NCBI GenBank assembly: GCA_026414725.1
Contig: JAOAIL010000004.1
Coordinates: forward strand, 1 to 43,757
DNA: 43,757 bases
Direction of reading: 5' to 3'
From: a bacterium
GTDB lineage: Bacteria; Ratteibacteria; UBA8468; B48-G9; JAFGKM01
Numbering within the stretch: position 1 is the first letter of the stretch; each line of letters begins with the position of its first letter. The notes under the pieces were generated by a model. That model searched no databases and was not told the DNA's origin. It saw nothing but the letters and a program-made list of their open reading frames with translations. Positions 33,430 through 42,002 of the stretch are shown here, in pieces. A program made the translations under genes and the position numbers.

Positions 33430-33612
33430 ATGGAACCAAAGATAATTACTCAGGTAGTGGCAGGAATTGTTTTGATAGGAGGAGGTATATACCTTACATT
33501 CAAGCCGAAACTCACATACCAAAAAGAAGGGATATCTGATATATTTGCCATCGCAGGTATTATCCTTATGATTGTTGGAGTTGTTCTTCTCTTTTCTCCC
33601 CTTTTAAGATGA
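33430..33612 (+). CDS. Two-helix mini membrane protein
   Basis: 60 residues, unrecognised. Two hydrophobic segments, about 8-24 (VVAGIVLIGGGIYLTF) and 40-57 (IAGIILMIVGVVLLFSP), joined by a polar stretch KPKLTYQKEGISD. AAAGGAGTAGATTA before the ATG supports translation. It follows mtaB by 23 bp and stops 3 bp from the convergent folE end. No function can be assigned. Confidence 0.7.
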   Translation: MEPKIITQVVAGIVLIGGGIYLTFKPKLTYQKEGISDIFAIAGIILMIVGVVLLFSPLLR

Positions 33613-33615
33613 TTT

Positions 33616-34176
33616 TTATTTAGGCATGATGAGATTGATGGCTTCTGTTCTGGTGCGGAAGTCCCTTAAGAAGATTCCTCTCATTGCAGATGTTACTATT
33701 TTCGTTCCTGCCTTTCTCGCTCCCCGCATACTCATACACATATGTTCTGCTTCAATTACAACCATTGCTCCCTGTGGGGTTAGAACCTTCATAATGGTAT
33801 CGGCAATCTGGTTGGTAATTCTTTCCTGTAGTTGCATCCTTCTGGAAAATATATCTACAAGCCGTGCAAGTTTGCTTATACCCACAACAATACCATTATC
33901 AGGCAGATACGCTATATGTGCCTTCCCATAAAAAGGGAGGAGGTGATGTTCACATAATGAAAAAAAAGGAATGTCTTTTACAAGAACAAGTTCGTTAAAG
34001 TTCTCCTTGAATGTCTTTCCTAATACCTTTTCAGGGTCTTCCTCTATACCACCGAGAAGTTCTACATACATCCTTGCTACCCGTTTTGGTGTTTCTTTAA
34101 TTCCTTTTCTGTTAGGATTTTCTCCTACTGCCTCAATAATTAATTTAATTGCTTCCTCTATCTTCCTCTGGTCCAT
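33616..34176 (-). CDS. folE: GTP cyclohydrolase I
   Basis: Makes 7,8-dihydroneopterin triphosphate from GTP (EC 3.5.4.16), the first step of tetrahydrofolate synthesis. 186 residues: [19 protein letters not shown], the zinc motif [37 protein letters not shown] and the second cysteine region [12 protein letters not shown]. This is the zinc-dependent type IA enzyme. The GGGAGAATATT site and ATG lie inside ftsH (32-bp overlap). It is the last gene in the long minus-strand run. Confidence 0.96.
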   Translation of the reverse strand: MDQRKIEEAIKLIIEAVGENPNRKGIKETPKRVARMYVELLGGIEEDPEKVLGKTFKENFNELVLVKDIPFFSLCEHHLLPFYGKAHIAYLPDNGIVVGISKLARLVDIFSRRMQLQERITNQIADTIMKVLTPQGAMVVIEAEHMCMSMRGARKAGTKIVTSAMRGIFLRDFRTRTEAINLIMPK

Positions 34177-36004
34177 TAATATTCTCCCTTTTCTTAAGTC
34201 CTAATATCTCATCTATTTCGTCTGAATTAAGTGTCTCTTTCTGTAATAATTCTTCAGTAAGTTTTTCTAATTTATCTCTCTGTTCTGTAAGTATTTCCAT
34301 CGCTTGTTTCTCTGCCTCTTCTAAAATCCTTCTTATCTCATTGTCTATCTCTCTTGATGTATCCTCGCTATATTCTCTCTGGCGGACAATATCTCTGCCG
34401 AGGAATACCGCTTCATTGTGGTGATAACTTACAGGTCCTAAATTTTCGCTCATCCCCCATTCACATACCATACGTCTTGCTATCTCTGTAGCAATTTTAA
34501 GGTCATTCTCTCCACCTGTAAATATCTTGCCAAATATCATTTTTTCTGCACTCCTTCCAGCCATAAGAGCACAGATAGAGTTTTTGTAATAAACATTACT
34601 TTCAATAAATCTATCTTCTTCAGGAAGTATATGTGTTATTCCCAATGCCTGCCCTCTGGGTATAATAGTAACTTTATGTACAGGATATACTTCAGGAAGT
34701 TGTTTCTGAACGAGTGTATGCCCTGCTTCATGGTAGGCAATGATTTTTTTCTCTTTATCGCTGATTACTAAACTTTTTCTCTCTACTCCCATCAAAACCT
34801 TATCTTTTGCTTCTTCAAAGTCAGACATATCTATTTTGTGCTTCCCTTTTCTCGCTGCAAGAAGCGCTGCTTCATTTACAAGATTTTCAAGGTTTGCACC
34901 TGAAAGTCCTGCAGTTGCCCTCGCGAGTATCTTTATATCAACAGATTCATCTATGGGCTTGTTTCTCATATGGACTTTAAGAATCTCTTCTCTCGCCTGA
35001 ATATCAGGTAGGTCAATAACAATGGTTCTATCAAATCTACCAGGTCTTGTTAAGGCAGGGTCAAGGACGTCCGGTCTGTTTGTTGCAGCCATAACAATCA
35101 CACCACTTTCAGTAGGAAATCCATCCATCTGTACAAGAAGCTGGTTAAGTGTCTGCTCTCTTTCATCGTGTCCACCACCAATCCCTGCAAATCTCTGCCT
35201 TCCTACAGCGTCAAGTTCATCAATAAAAATAATACAGGGACTGAGTCGCATCGCCTGTCGGAAAAGGTCTCTTATTCTTGCTGCTCCCACACCTACAAAC
35301 ATCTCCACGAATTCAGAACCACTCATACTTAAGAAAGGAGTCCCTGCTTCACCCGCAACTGCCTTTGCCAAAAGTGTCTTACCTGTCCCGGGAGGACCTA
35401 TAAGAAGGATACCCCGCGGAATCTTTCCTCCGAGTCGTTGAAATTTTTTCTGGTCTTTTAAAAATTCTATTACCTCACGCAACTCTTCTTTTGCTTCTTT
35501 ACAACCAGCCACATCATCAAATGTAACACGGTTTTTCTTATCAGGCATAATGGGCCTGCTTTTCGTAAATGCCATTACTCTGCTGCTTTCAGATGACATC
35601 TGTCTGAATACAAGAAACCATATAAGAAGAAAAACAAGGAGTATAGGGATCGTGGAGACAAGTATATTAACCCATATGTTTGAGGATGGCTCTACTTTAA
35701 AATTAACCTGATACTCTCTTAAAATGTTAAAAAGTTCAGGGTCATCGGGTTTGTATGTGTAGAACTTTTTTCCATCTTTCAGTGTACCAGAAATAATATC
35801 CTCTTTTATTATAACAGTGTCTGCAATATTACCCTGCTTTACTTCATTGAGAAAACCGCTGTATATAATCTCCTGTTTTTTCCCTTCAAGTCCTGCAAAA
35901 TGTGCCATTATTATAAGAATAATTCCTGCTATTATCCAGAATAATAATCCTTTGAATAGGTTAAAATTATTCTTTTCTGGCTGTTTTTTTTCTTCGTTTG
36001 CCAT
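34145..36004 (-). CDS. ftsH: ATP-dependent zinc metalloprotease FtsH
   Basis: Membrane-anchored AAA+ protease that degrades misfolded membrane proteins and regulators. 619 residues: transmembrane helix about 18-36, periplasmic domain, second helix about 111-133, Walker A GPPGTGKT at 203-210, Walker [15 protein letters not shown] region [18 protein letters not shown], and zinc motif HEAGH at 425-429. It overlaps thiE-like by 38 bp at its start and folE by 32 bp at its end. An AGAGGT site precedes the ATG. Confidence 0.97.
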   Translation of the reverse strand: MANEEKKQPEKNNFNLFKGLLFWIIAGIILIIMAHFAGLEGKKQEIIYSGFLNEVKQGNIADTVIIKEDIISGTLKDGKKFYTYKPDDPELFNILREYQVNFKVEPSSNIWVNILVSTIPILLVFLLIWFLVFRQMSSESSRVMAFTKSRPIMPDKKNRVTFDDVAGCKEAKEELREVIEFLKDQKKFQRLGGKIPRGILLIGPPGTGKTLLAKAVAGEAGTPFLSMSGSEFVEMFVGVGAARIRDLFRQAMRLSPCIIFIDELDAVGRQRFAGIGGGHDEREQTLNQLLVQMDGFPTESGVIVMAATNRPDVLDPALTRPGRFDRTIVIDLPDIQAREEILKVHMRNKPIDESVDIKILARATAGLSGANLENLVNEAALLAARKGKHKIDMSDFEEAKDKVLMGVERKSLVISDKEKKIIAYHEAGHTLVQKQLPEVYPVHKVTIIPRGQALGITHILPEEDRFIESNVYYKNSICALMAGRSAEKMIFGKIFTGGENDLKIATEIARRMVCEWGMSENLGPVSYHHNEAVFLGRDIVRQREYSEDTSREIDNEIRRILEEAEKQAMEILTEQRDKLEKLTEELLQKETLNSDEIDEILGLKKRENINGPEEDRGSN

Positions 36005-36890
36005 AACTTTTTACCTCTCTTATTATCATATTTATTATTGTTTCAATTTTTTCAGGAATATCCTTTCCTATTATAAGTATAATACCATCCATATCATCTT
36101 TAAGAAGTTTTTTAAGATGGGAACCTTGGTTGATATTTGTTTCTTTAACAGGTATATTAACGATTTTTAACTCATCTGTCAAGATGACTCTGTCTTGAAG
36201 GAGTTCCTTTACCTCTCTGTAAGGTAGATCTTTTCTGTTAAGAAAAACACCATCTGCATCACAGAGTATACAAATATCAGGTCTTCCACATATGAGATAT
36301 GTTAAAGATGGGGGAACTATTTTCCTTATCTTGTTTGCCATATTTAAGAAGAAACGCTGGTTATCTCCCGGGTAGCATAACATGAGCATATCTGGCTTGC
36401 AATCTATAATCTTTTTTATATTTGATAGCGATGGTTTTGTATCAAGATTTAAAAGGACAGATACAAACGGTATGGGTATATCTTTTTTGCTTATAGAAAG
36501 GAGTACTTCTTTCTCTAAGTTGTAAAGATTAAATCTTAGATTGTGAAATTTCTGTGAAGCAGAGGGTATGGTTAAACGGGAATATTCTTCCATTACCCTC
36601 ATTGCTTCTGATACCCTCATAAAGTTTCTTTCTATCAATTGTTTTATATCCTGTTTATCTCTGTTGTCAATATCTTTGCCTCTGTCTCCTATAGTATCTC
36701 TTCCTTTCTTAATTACTGATAAACCGAAATACCTATCAACAGCAATGGAAAGAGCATGTCTTATATGCTTTACCTTCTTTATGAGAGATTTATCTAAATT
36801 ATAGTAAAACCTTATCCCATCTTCTATAGTTCTTAGTCCCTCTCTCGCACGGTTAAAATTGGCATCAATAACTCTCAATATCTCATACAT
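35967..36890 (-). CDS. ThiD2-ThiE-type thiamine phosphate synthase, with a reduced ThiE part
   Basis: 307 residues. The first ~145 match the ThiD2-type N-terminal domain found fused to thiamine phosphate synthase (start LRVIDANFNRAREGLRTIED, then HALS, RDTIGDRGKD and SEAMRVMEEYSR). The rest resembles a ThiE barrel: ICILCDADGVFLNRKDLP corresponds to the DGVHLGQ-DLP motif, but His is Phe and the domain is shorter (about 165 residues versus 200). Diphosphate-binding motifs are hard to find, so catalysis is doubtful. The gene overlaps ftsH by 38 bp and has no clear ribosome site. Confidence 0.72.
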   Translation of the reverse strand: MYEILRVIDANFNRAREGLRTIEDGIRFYYNLDKSLIKKVKHIRHALSIAVDRYFGLSVIKKGRDTIGDRGKDIDNRDKQDIKQLIERNFMRVSEAMRVMEEYSRLTIPSASQKFHNLRFNLYNLEKEVLLSISKKDIPIPFVSVLLNLDTKPSLSNIKKIIDCKPDMLMLCYPGDNQRFFLNMANKIRKIVPPSLTYLICGRPDICILCDADGVFLNRKDLPYREVKELLQDRVILTDELKIVNIPVKETNINQGSHLKKLLKDDMDGIILIIGKDIPEKIETIINMIIREVKSYGKRRKKTARKE

Positions 36891-36922
36891 AAGTAGTATA
36901 TGAATTCCATTAAAAAATTTAT

Positions 36923-37519
36923 TTATTCAAAAAGTTTTTTCTCAACAAGGTGGCAGAGTATATGGATGATAAGAGAATGTGCTTCCTGTATTCTCGGTGT
37001 CTGTGTAGATGGAGCGGAAATAGTTATATCTGATATCTTTGAAAGAGGAGATGGGGATTTTCCTGTAAGTGCAAGCACCTTCATCTTTTTCTTCTTTGCT
37101 GTTTTCGCTGCATTTATGACATTTTTTGAAGTACCGGAAGTGGAGATGCATATGAGGACATCTCCCTTCTTTCCGAGTCCTTCTACCTGTCTTGAGAATA
37201 CGATATCAAATGAATAATCATTTCCAATGGATGTTAATTCTGATGTATTGGTGGTAAGAGCGATAAAAGGAAGAGAGGTCCTTTCTTTCAGAAATCTTCC
37301 TATCATTTCAGCAGCCCAGTGTTGACAATCCGCTGCACTGCCACCATTTCCACAGATGAGAATCTTTCGCCCATTTTTTAATGTTTCTACTATAACATTG
37401 GATACCATAATGAATTTTTCAATTACCTGTGGATTTAGTAATAACTCCTTTATCCTTATACTTTCTGATATACATTCCCTTATAATCTCTTTTTCGTTAT
37501 CCTGCATCTTCTTCATCAT
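36923..37519 (-). CDS. gmhA: Phosphoheptose (sedoheptulose 7-phosphate) isomerase
   Basis: First enzyme of ADP-heptose synthesis for LPS core (EC 5.3.1.28). 198 residues of SIS fold: LICGNGGSAADCQHWAAEMIGRF, LTTNTSELTSIGNDYSF, and LICISTSGTSKNVINA, the GmhA-type phosphosugar-binding patterns. Late in the chain RIQEAHSLIIHILCHLVE supplies the conserved Glu and His. It overlaps amaP by 23 bp; Met1, Met2 and Met5 are all possible starts with weak ribosome sites. It fits with waaA in the same window. Confidence 0.93.
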   Translation of the reverse strand: MMKKMQDNEKEIIRECISESIRIKELLLNPQVIEKFIMVSNVIVETLKNGRKILICGNGGSAADCQHWAAEMIGRFLKERTSLPFIALTTNTSELTSIGNDYSFDIVFSRQVEGLGKKGDVLICISTSGTSKNVINAAKTAKKKKMKVLALTGKSPSPLSKISDITISAPSTQTPRIQEAHSLIIHILCHLVEKKLFE

Positions 37520-38066
37520 AGGTTTCTTCTTCTATTTTCTGTCCATTCTGCTTAATGCTTGTTACGAAGACCTCAATATTTGATATCCTTTCAATACCAA
37601 CAGCATCCTGAAGATATTCTTTTGTAATTTCTTGGATTTTTGAACATATCTCCGGTATATTAAGATGTGCATAGAGTTTAACCCTTATCTTCGTTTCAAG
37701 TCCTTTTGCCGAGATAGAACTTTTTACTTTTAATGACCGTATTCCATTAATCTGTTTCATCAACATAGAACTGATATAGTCCTCTATAGCACGCAGGGAT
37801 ATTTTTATCTTTCCACCCGGGTTGTCAAAAGCGATAACCTTTGTTCTATAAATATAGTCAAACCAGTTTACAAGCCAAACAACTCCTATCATTACAAGTA
37901 CTATTCCTGTGATACCAAATCCTGATATGTTATTCTGAAAAAATATCTTAAGTTTGTCAAAAATCTCTTCTTTTGCACCGGTTGCCCATAAAACAAGAAG
38001 TATAAAGGAGAAAATAGTACCTGCTATAATATAGAGTGTTCCAACTATCCTGCTCCATATTCTCAT
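37497..38066 (-). CDS. AmaP-like alkaline-shock membrane-anchor protein
   Basis: 189 residues from the ATG at 38066. Two hydrophobic segments (about 6-28 and 48-66), then a soluble part with NPGGKIKISLRAIEDYISSM and VKSSISAKGLETKIRVKL, which is the pattern of AmaP/Asp23-type proteins; AmaP anchors Asp23 to the membrane in Gram-positives. The in-frame ATG at 38078 is 12 bases earlier, but 38066 is favoured because it makes an ATGA overlap with the small ORF upstream and has a GGGGGG run at the right distance. Its role in a two-membrane cell is unknown. Confidence 0.75.
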   Translation of the reverse strand: MRIWSRIVGTLYIIAGTIFSFILLVLWATGAKEEIFDKLKIFFQNNISGFGITGIVLVMIGVVWLVNWFDYIYRTKVIAFDNPGGKIKISLRAIEDYISSMLMKQINGIRSLKVKSSISAKGLETKIRVKLYAHLNIPEICSKIQEITKEYLQDAVGIERISNIEVFVTSIKQNGQKIEEETYDEEDAG

Positions 38067-38209
38067 TTTGCCCCCCATTTAGCAGAGAGTTTTTCTATGG
38101 CTATTTTTGCTCTCTGTATTCCTTTCCCCTTAATTGCCTTCTTTATATCAGGAAGAAGAACGGGTAAGGGATTATGAGATATTGTATCCTTTTTCTTTAA
38201 GATTATCAA
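38063..38209 (-). CDS. 48-residue small basic protein coupled to amaP (new candidate)
   Basis: An open frame of 48 codons beginning with TTG directly after the dprA stop, in the same frame. The peptide is basic and ordered-looking, with segments HNPLPVLLPDIKKAIKGKG and IQRAKIAIEKLSAKWGAK. Its TGA stop overlaps the amaP ATG (ATGA), a typical coupled arrangement. Against it: no ATG or GTG start and no ribosome site for the TTG. It could be a real small gene translated by reinitiation, or an eroded C-terminal extension of DprA. No known family was recognised. Confidence 0.5.
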   Translation of the reverse strand: MIILKKKDTISHNPLPVLLPDIKKAIKGKGIQRAKIAIEKLSAKWGAK

Positions 38210-39292
38210 TTATTTTCTTGTGTAGAACTTACCCGGCAGTTCAATTATAATGCCTTTTGTGATAAGTGAAAGAAGTGACTGAAAAAGCAGATGCTGTTCT
38301 ATCCCTATATTCATTAATATCTCTTCAAGACATACTTTTGTTCCTAAAGGTATCCTGTTAAGTATTTTTCTTTCCATTTCTGATAGGATTAAGGTTTTCT
38401 CTTCATCTTTATTCTCTTTTTTTGTGATTTTAAGATTCAAAGCATCCAGTATATCATTAACACTCTCAACGAGAATTGCTCCTTCTTTTAGAAGTTGATT
38501 GGTCCCTTTGGATGTTATATCATCTGCCCTGCCCGGGATAGCAAATACATCACGACCCTGTTCAAGGGCAAGATTAGCGGTTATAAGTGCGCCACTTCTC
38601 TGTCCTGCTTCAATAACCAGAACACCTCTGGACATACCCGATACAATCCTGTTTCTTCTCGGAAAGTTTTCTGGTTTCGGTTTTATATATGAGGGGAATT
38701 CTGTTATTACTGCCCCTGTTTTTTCTATCTCTTTTGACAGAGAGAGATTTTCAACAGGATAACAATATTTCATTCCACATCCAAGTACTGCTACTGTTTT
38801 ACCACCTGTTCTTAAAGCACCTCTATGTGCTGCTGTATCTATACCCCTTGCCATACCGCTTACAACAGTAATTCCGTAAAAAGAAAGTTGTTCAGCAAAT
38901 TTTTCAGCCATTTTTAACCCATATATTGAAGGATTACGTGTGCCTACAATAGCAAGACAGATATCATTATCAGAAGGTAGATTTCCTTTCACATAAAGGA
39001 GAATTGGGGGATTATGGATTTCTCTTAATAGACGTGGATAAGAGGTGTCGTCTATACTTACGAGAGTTATATTGTTTTTTCTACAGAATTCTATCTCTTG
39101 TTTCCATGGTAATCTCTCCCAATTATTTATATTTTCTGCTGTGTTTAAAGGAATCCCTGCTTCTTTTATCTCTTTTACAGAGAGATTAAAAATTTTCTCA
39201 ATATTACCATACACTTCCAGAAGTTTTTTGGCTCCAACAGGTCCTAATCCAGCAAGAACTGCACATATCCAAAATTTTTTTGTATCAGACAT
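38210..39292 (-). CDS. dprA: DNA-processing protein DprA
   Basis: Single-stranded DNA-binding protein that loads RecA onto incoming DNA in natural transformation; widespread also in non-transforming bacteria. 360 residues: N-terminal helical (SAM-like) part, Rossmann core with YPRLLREIHNPPILLYVKG, LAIVGTRNPSIYG, VSGMARGIDTAAHRGAL, TVAVLGCGMKYCYP, FPRRNRIVSGMS and GALITANLALEQGRDVFAIP, then a C-terminal winged-helix-like region. No other competence genes are in the window. A 48-codon small ORF follows immediately. Confidence 0.95.
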   Translation of the reverse strand: MSDTKKFWICAVLAGLGPVGAKKLLEVYGNIEKIFNLSVKEIKEAGIPLNTAENINNWERLPWKQEIEFCRKNNITLVSIDDTSYPRLLREIHNPPILLYVKGNLPSDNDICLAIVGTRNPSIYGLKMAEKFAEQLSFYGITVVSGMARGIDTAAHRGALRTGGKTVAVLGCGMKYCYPVENLSLSKEIEKTGAVITEFPSYIKPKPENFPRRNRIVSGMSRGVLVIEAGQRSGALITANLALEQGRDVFAIPGRADDITSKGTNQLLKEGAILVESVNDILDALNLKITKKENKDEEKTLILSEMERKILNRIPLGTKVCLEEILMNIGIEQHLLFQSLLSLITKGIIIELPGKFYTRK

Positions 39293-39332
39293 TATAAGTT
39301 CAATTCCAGGTTTTACCCTTCATTTTAAATCC

Positions 39333-39355
39333 CCTATCTCTTTCAGGAAGATAGG
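39333..39355 (-). other. Hairpin in the dgt-dprA gap
   Basis: CCTATCT (39333-39339) and AGATAGG (39349-39355) are a perfect 7-bp inverted pair around a 9-base loop. It lies in the 88-bp gap between dprA and dgt and has no T run. On the coding strand it is followed by AGGGGATTTAAAATG, which opens a seven-codon frame (MKGKTWN) ahead of dprA. Confidence 0.35.
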
Positions 39356-39380
39356 TAGGATAAGGATTACCCTCTTCCTG

Positions 39381-40535
39381 TTATACAGGATAGTGAGGGT
39401 CAAAAAGTTTTTTATGTTCTGAAAGTGCGAATCTATCTGTCATACCTGCAATATAGTCAGCGATGACTATTGCAGGTGGCTCTTTTTTCATCCGTTCCTG
39501 TATATGTGGTGGAAGTTGCTTGGGTTCTTCTATATAGGCATTAAACAGGTCCTTTATTATCATTGCACCTTTGTGGGTCATCCTTATCACCCTGAAATGA
39601 GAGTACATCTGGTCTTCAAGGAATTTTTGCATCTGTTCAAATTTCTTTTTCAATGTTTCAGGATAGGATAGTATGGGGATATTTTTTCTTACATCTCCAA
39701 CAGTTATTACACCTGCCCTCTGGATATTTTCTCTACTTTTTTCAATCAGTTTCATAACGAGATGATTTATGAGATTTCTTATAATAACGGTTTTCTGTAT
39801 TTCTTCGTCCATCCCATCCATATATGATATTTCGTCTATCTCCTTCCAGAGGGGAATTTCTTTGAGTTTATCTATGGTTATAATGCCCGATTTTAAACCA
39901 TCGTCAAGGTCATGACAGGTATAGGCAATCTCATCTGCAAAATTTACTACCTGTGATTCAAGAGAAGGGGAAGGATATTTTATGAAGTCCTCAAACTCAT
40001 CTTCATCCAGCGGGATGTCATAACTTGTGTTATGCCTTATAATGCCTTCTCTAACCTCAAATGACAGGTTAAGACCCGGAAACTGCGGGTATCTCTTTTC
40101 AAGTTTATCCACAATCCGTAGTCCCTGTCTGTTATGTTCAAATCCCTTAAATCCTCTTTCTATTAAAAGTTCGTTGAGGACGGACTCACCTTTATGTCCA
40201 AAAGGTGTATGTCCAATATCATGCGCAAGTGATATTGCTTCTACAAGGTCTTCATTGAGTTTTAATATCCTTGCAATTGTTCTGGCAATCTGTTGAACTT
40301 CTAATGTATGTGTTAACCTATTTCTGTAATAGTCCCCCTCATGGTATATAAAAACCTGGGTTTTATATTCTAATCGGCGGAATGCTGTAGAGTGGATTAT
40401 CCTATCTCTATCTCTCTGGAAAGGATTTCTAAAAGGGTGTTCTTTCTCTGCATATTTCCTTCCAAGTGTCTCTGACGGTTTTACAGCATAAGAAGCCAGA
40501 AGTTGTTCACCTTCATAAGTAAATATCTCTTTCAT
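39381..40535 (-). CDS. dgt: Deoxyguanosinetriphosphate triphosphohydrolase-like protein
   Basis: HD-domain dNTPase that releases triphosphate from dNTPs (EC 3.1.5.1 type). 384 residues: HPFRNPFQRDRDRIIHSTAF near the start, the metal motif NRLTHTLEV, AHDIGHTPFGHKGE, FEHNRQGLR, and SPSLESQVVNFADEIAYTCHDLDD, the second Asp ligand. Shorter than E. coli Dgt (505) and like the dGTPase-like family common in many phyla. Eight bases separate it from the upstream NlpD-like gene. Confidence 0.93.
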   Translation of the reverse strand: MKEIFTYEGEQLLASYAVKPSETLGRKYAEKEHPFRNPFQRDRDRIIHSTAFRRLEYKTQVFIYHEGDYYRNRLTHTLEVQQIARTIARILKLNEDLVEAISLAHDIGHTPFGHKGESVLNELLIERGFKGFEHNRQGLRIVDKLEKRYPQFPGLNLSFEVREGIIRHNTSYDIPLDEDEFEDFIKYPSPSLESQVVNFADEIAYTCHDLDDGLKSGIITIDKLKEIPLWKEIDEISYMDGMDEEIQKTVIIRNLINHLVMKLIEKSRENIQRAGVITVGDVRKNIPILSYPETLKKKFEQMQKFLEDQMYSHFRVIRMTHKGAMIIKDLFNAYIEEPKQLPPHIQERMKKEPPAIVIADYIAGMTDRFALSEHKKLFDPHYPV

Positions 40536-40543
40536 ATTACTCC

Positions 40544-41329
40544 TTATTGTTGTGGGAGATACATCAAAGGGTTAACAGCAACATTGTTAATCCTGATTTC
40601 GAAATGGATATATCTTGTTCTGTGTGTCCCACTTTTCACTTTTGCTATAGGTGTCCCTTTCTTTACATAGTCACCTTGCTGTACCATTAAATCAAGGTCG
40701 TGACTATATACAGTATAAACAGTTGATGAATGTTGAATAATTATGGTCTCTTGATATTTTGAGGTTATTCCTGCAAATACAATTTTCCCATCATCCACAG
40801 AGTGTACCTCTGTCCCCGGGGCTATGAGTATATCTATTCCCTGATTATCCAGTTCGCCAAAATTACATATTATTTTTCCACTGACAGGCCATATAAATGT
40901 CCTGTCAATCAGTATAGGCCGATACTCAGTTGTGGATGGTGTCTGTTCAATATTTGTTTCTTTTGTAGTAGAAGATGGATTTGAGTACGATTTTATTGCT
41001 GTTGTAATATCAGAGGGAGGCAGTAAAGGATAGTTTGGCTGTTTTTTTGCTGTATAAGGGATAATAAGCCGTTGTCCTACTGATATACTATTGTTTCTTA
41101 TGTCATTGGCATTTTTTATTTTCTCAACACCATCAAGAACTTCTTTTGTTGATTTTCCTTCATAATAATACATTGAAATCCTGAATAAATTTTCACCCTG
41201 TCTGACATAGTGATATGTCTTTTTTAATACTTCTTTCTGTCTGGTTGTACCTGTCTCAATCGTTGCGCTACAGCCAGAAATGATAAGTAATAACAAAATT
41301 ACATCAATTTTTTTTAAGATGTTTGACAT
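40544..41329 (-). CDS. NlpD-like LysM-LytM lipoprotein (degenerate M23)
   Basis: 261 residues from the ATG at 41329, where a lipoprotein signal with lipobox IISGC (Cys20) begins and GGAAAGG is well placed. Then a LysM domain (YHYVRQGENLFRISMYYYEG), a Thr/Ser/Pro-rich linker and a C-terminal LytM/M23 fold. The metal HxxxD motif reads DNQGIDI and the usual HLHFE reads RYIHFE, so two zinc ligands are lost while VYSHD is kept. This matches NlpD/EnvC-type amidase activators better than an active endopeptidase. The upstream in-frame ATG at 41380 would place 17 residues before the signal and is rejected. It overlaps nth by 16 bp. Confidence 0.85.
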   Translation of the reverse strand: MSNILKKIDVILLLLIISGCSATIETGTTRQKEVLKKTYHYVRQGENLFRISMYYYEGKSTKEVLDGVEKIKNANDIRNNSISVGQRLIIPYTAKKQPNYPLLPPSDITTAIKSYSNPSSTTKETNIEQTPSTTEYRPILIDRTFIWPVSGKIICNFGELDNQGIDILIAPGTEVHSVDDGKIVFAGITSKYQETIIIQHSSTVYTVYSHDLDLMVQQGDYVKKGTPIAKVKSGTHRTRYIHFEIRINNVAVNPLMYLPQQ

Positions 41330-41955
41330 TTTGATGCCTTTCCATAGGGACATAATGGTTTTAAAATACATATACCACATAATGGATTTTTTGCCTTACA
41401 GACAGCCCTTCCGTGAAGTATCAGTGCAAATGGAAAAGAAATCCATTTTTCGTAAGGTATAAGTTTCATAAGGTCCTGTTCAATTTTCTCAGGTGTTTTT
41501 GCCTTACTCAATTCCAAACGTTCTGCCAGTCGTTTTACATGGGTGTCAACAACAATTCCCTCTGCTCTGCCAAATCCCTGTGATAGAACAACATTTGCTG
41601 TTTTTCTCGCTACCCCTGGTAATTGTATAAGTTTATCAATAGTAGAGGGTATCTCTCCATTGTACTGGTTAACAATTATCTCTGCAAGTTTCTTTATATT
41701 TATTGCCTTTGTGTTATAGTAGTTCACTCCTTTTATATATTTTTTAAGTTCTTCTATATCTGCTTTTGCGAAATCAAAAGGGGTTTTATATTTTTTAAAA
41801 AGGACAGGTGTAATTTTATTTACTGTTTTGTCTGTTGTCTGTGCTGAAAGGATTGTAGCAATAAGTAACTGGAAGGGATTATTGAAAAGCAATTCCGTCT
41901 TTGCAGAAGGGTATGCTTTTTCCAATAATTGTATCATTTTAATAATTCTTTGCAT
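41314..41955 (-). CDS. nth: Endonuclease III
   Basis: Bifunctional DNA glycosylase/AP lyase for oxidised pyrimidines (EC 4.2.99.18). 213 residues: LLIATILSAQTTDKTVNKIT, helix-hairpin-helix with catalytic Lys in LPGVARKTANVVL, catalytic Asp in VVDTHVKRLAERL, and the 4Fe-4S motif C-x6-C-x2-C-x5-C at the C-terminus (CKAKNPLCGICILKPLC). The start at 41955 has no ribosome site. It follows the histidine kinase by 47 bp and overlaps the NlpD-like gene. Confidence 0.96.
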   Translation of the reverse strand: MQRIIKMIQLLEKAYPSAKTELLFNNPFQLLIATILSAQTTDKTVNKITPVLFKKYKTPFDFAKADIEELKKYIKGVNYYNTKAINIKKLAEIIVNQYNGEIPSTIDKLIQLPGVARKTANVVLSQGFGRAEGIVVDTHVKRLAERLELSKAKTPEKIEQDLMKLIPYEKWISFPFALILHGRAVCKAKNPLCGICILKPLCPYGKASKCQTS

Positions 41956-42002
41956 ACATTAATTTTACAACAGGATATGGATTTTTTGCAATAATCCCCG
42001 CC

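Noticed and set aside
41330-41380. Longer start of the NlpD-like lipoprotein at 41380
   Set aside because: It would put 17 residues before the lipoprotein signal peptide and extend further into nth; 41329 starts directly at the signal with a ribosome site.
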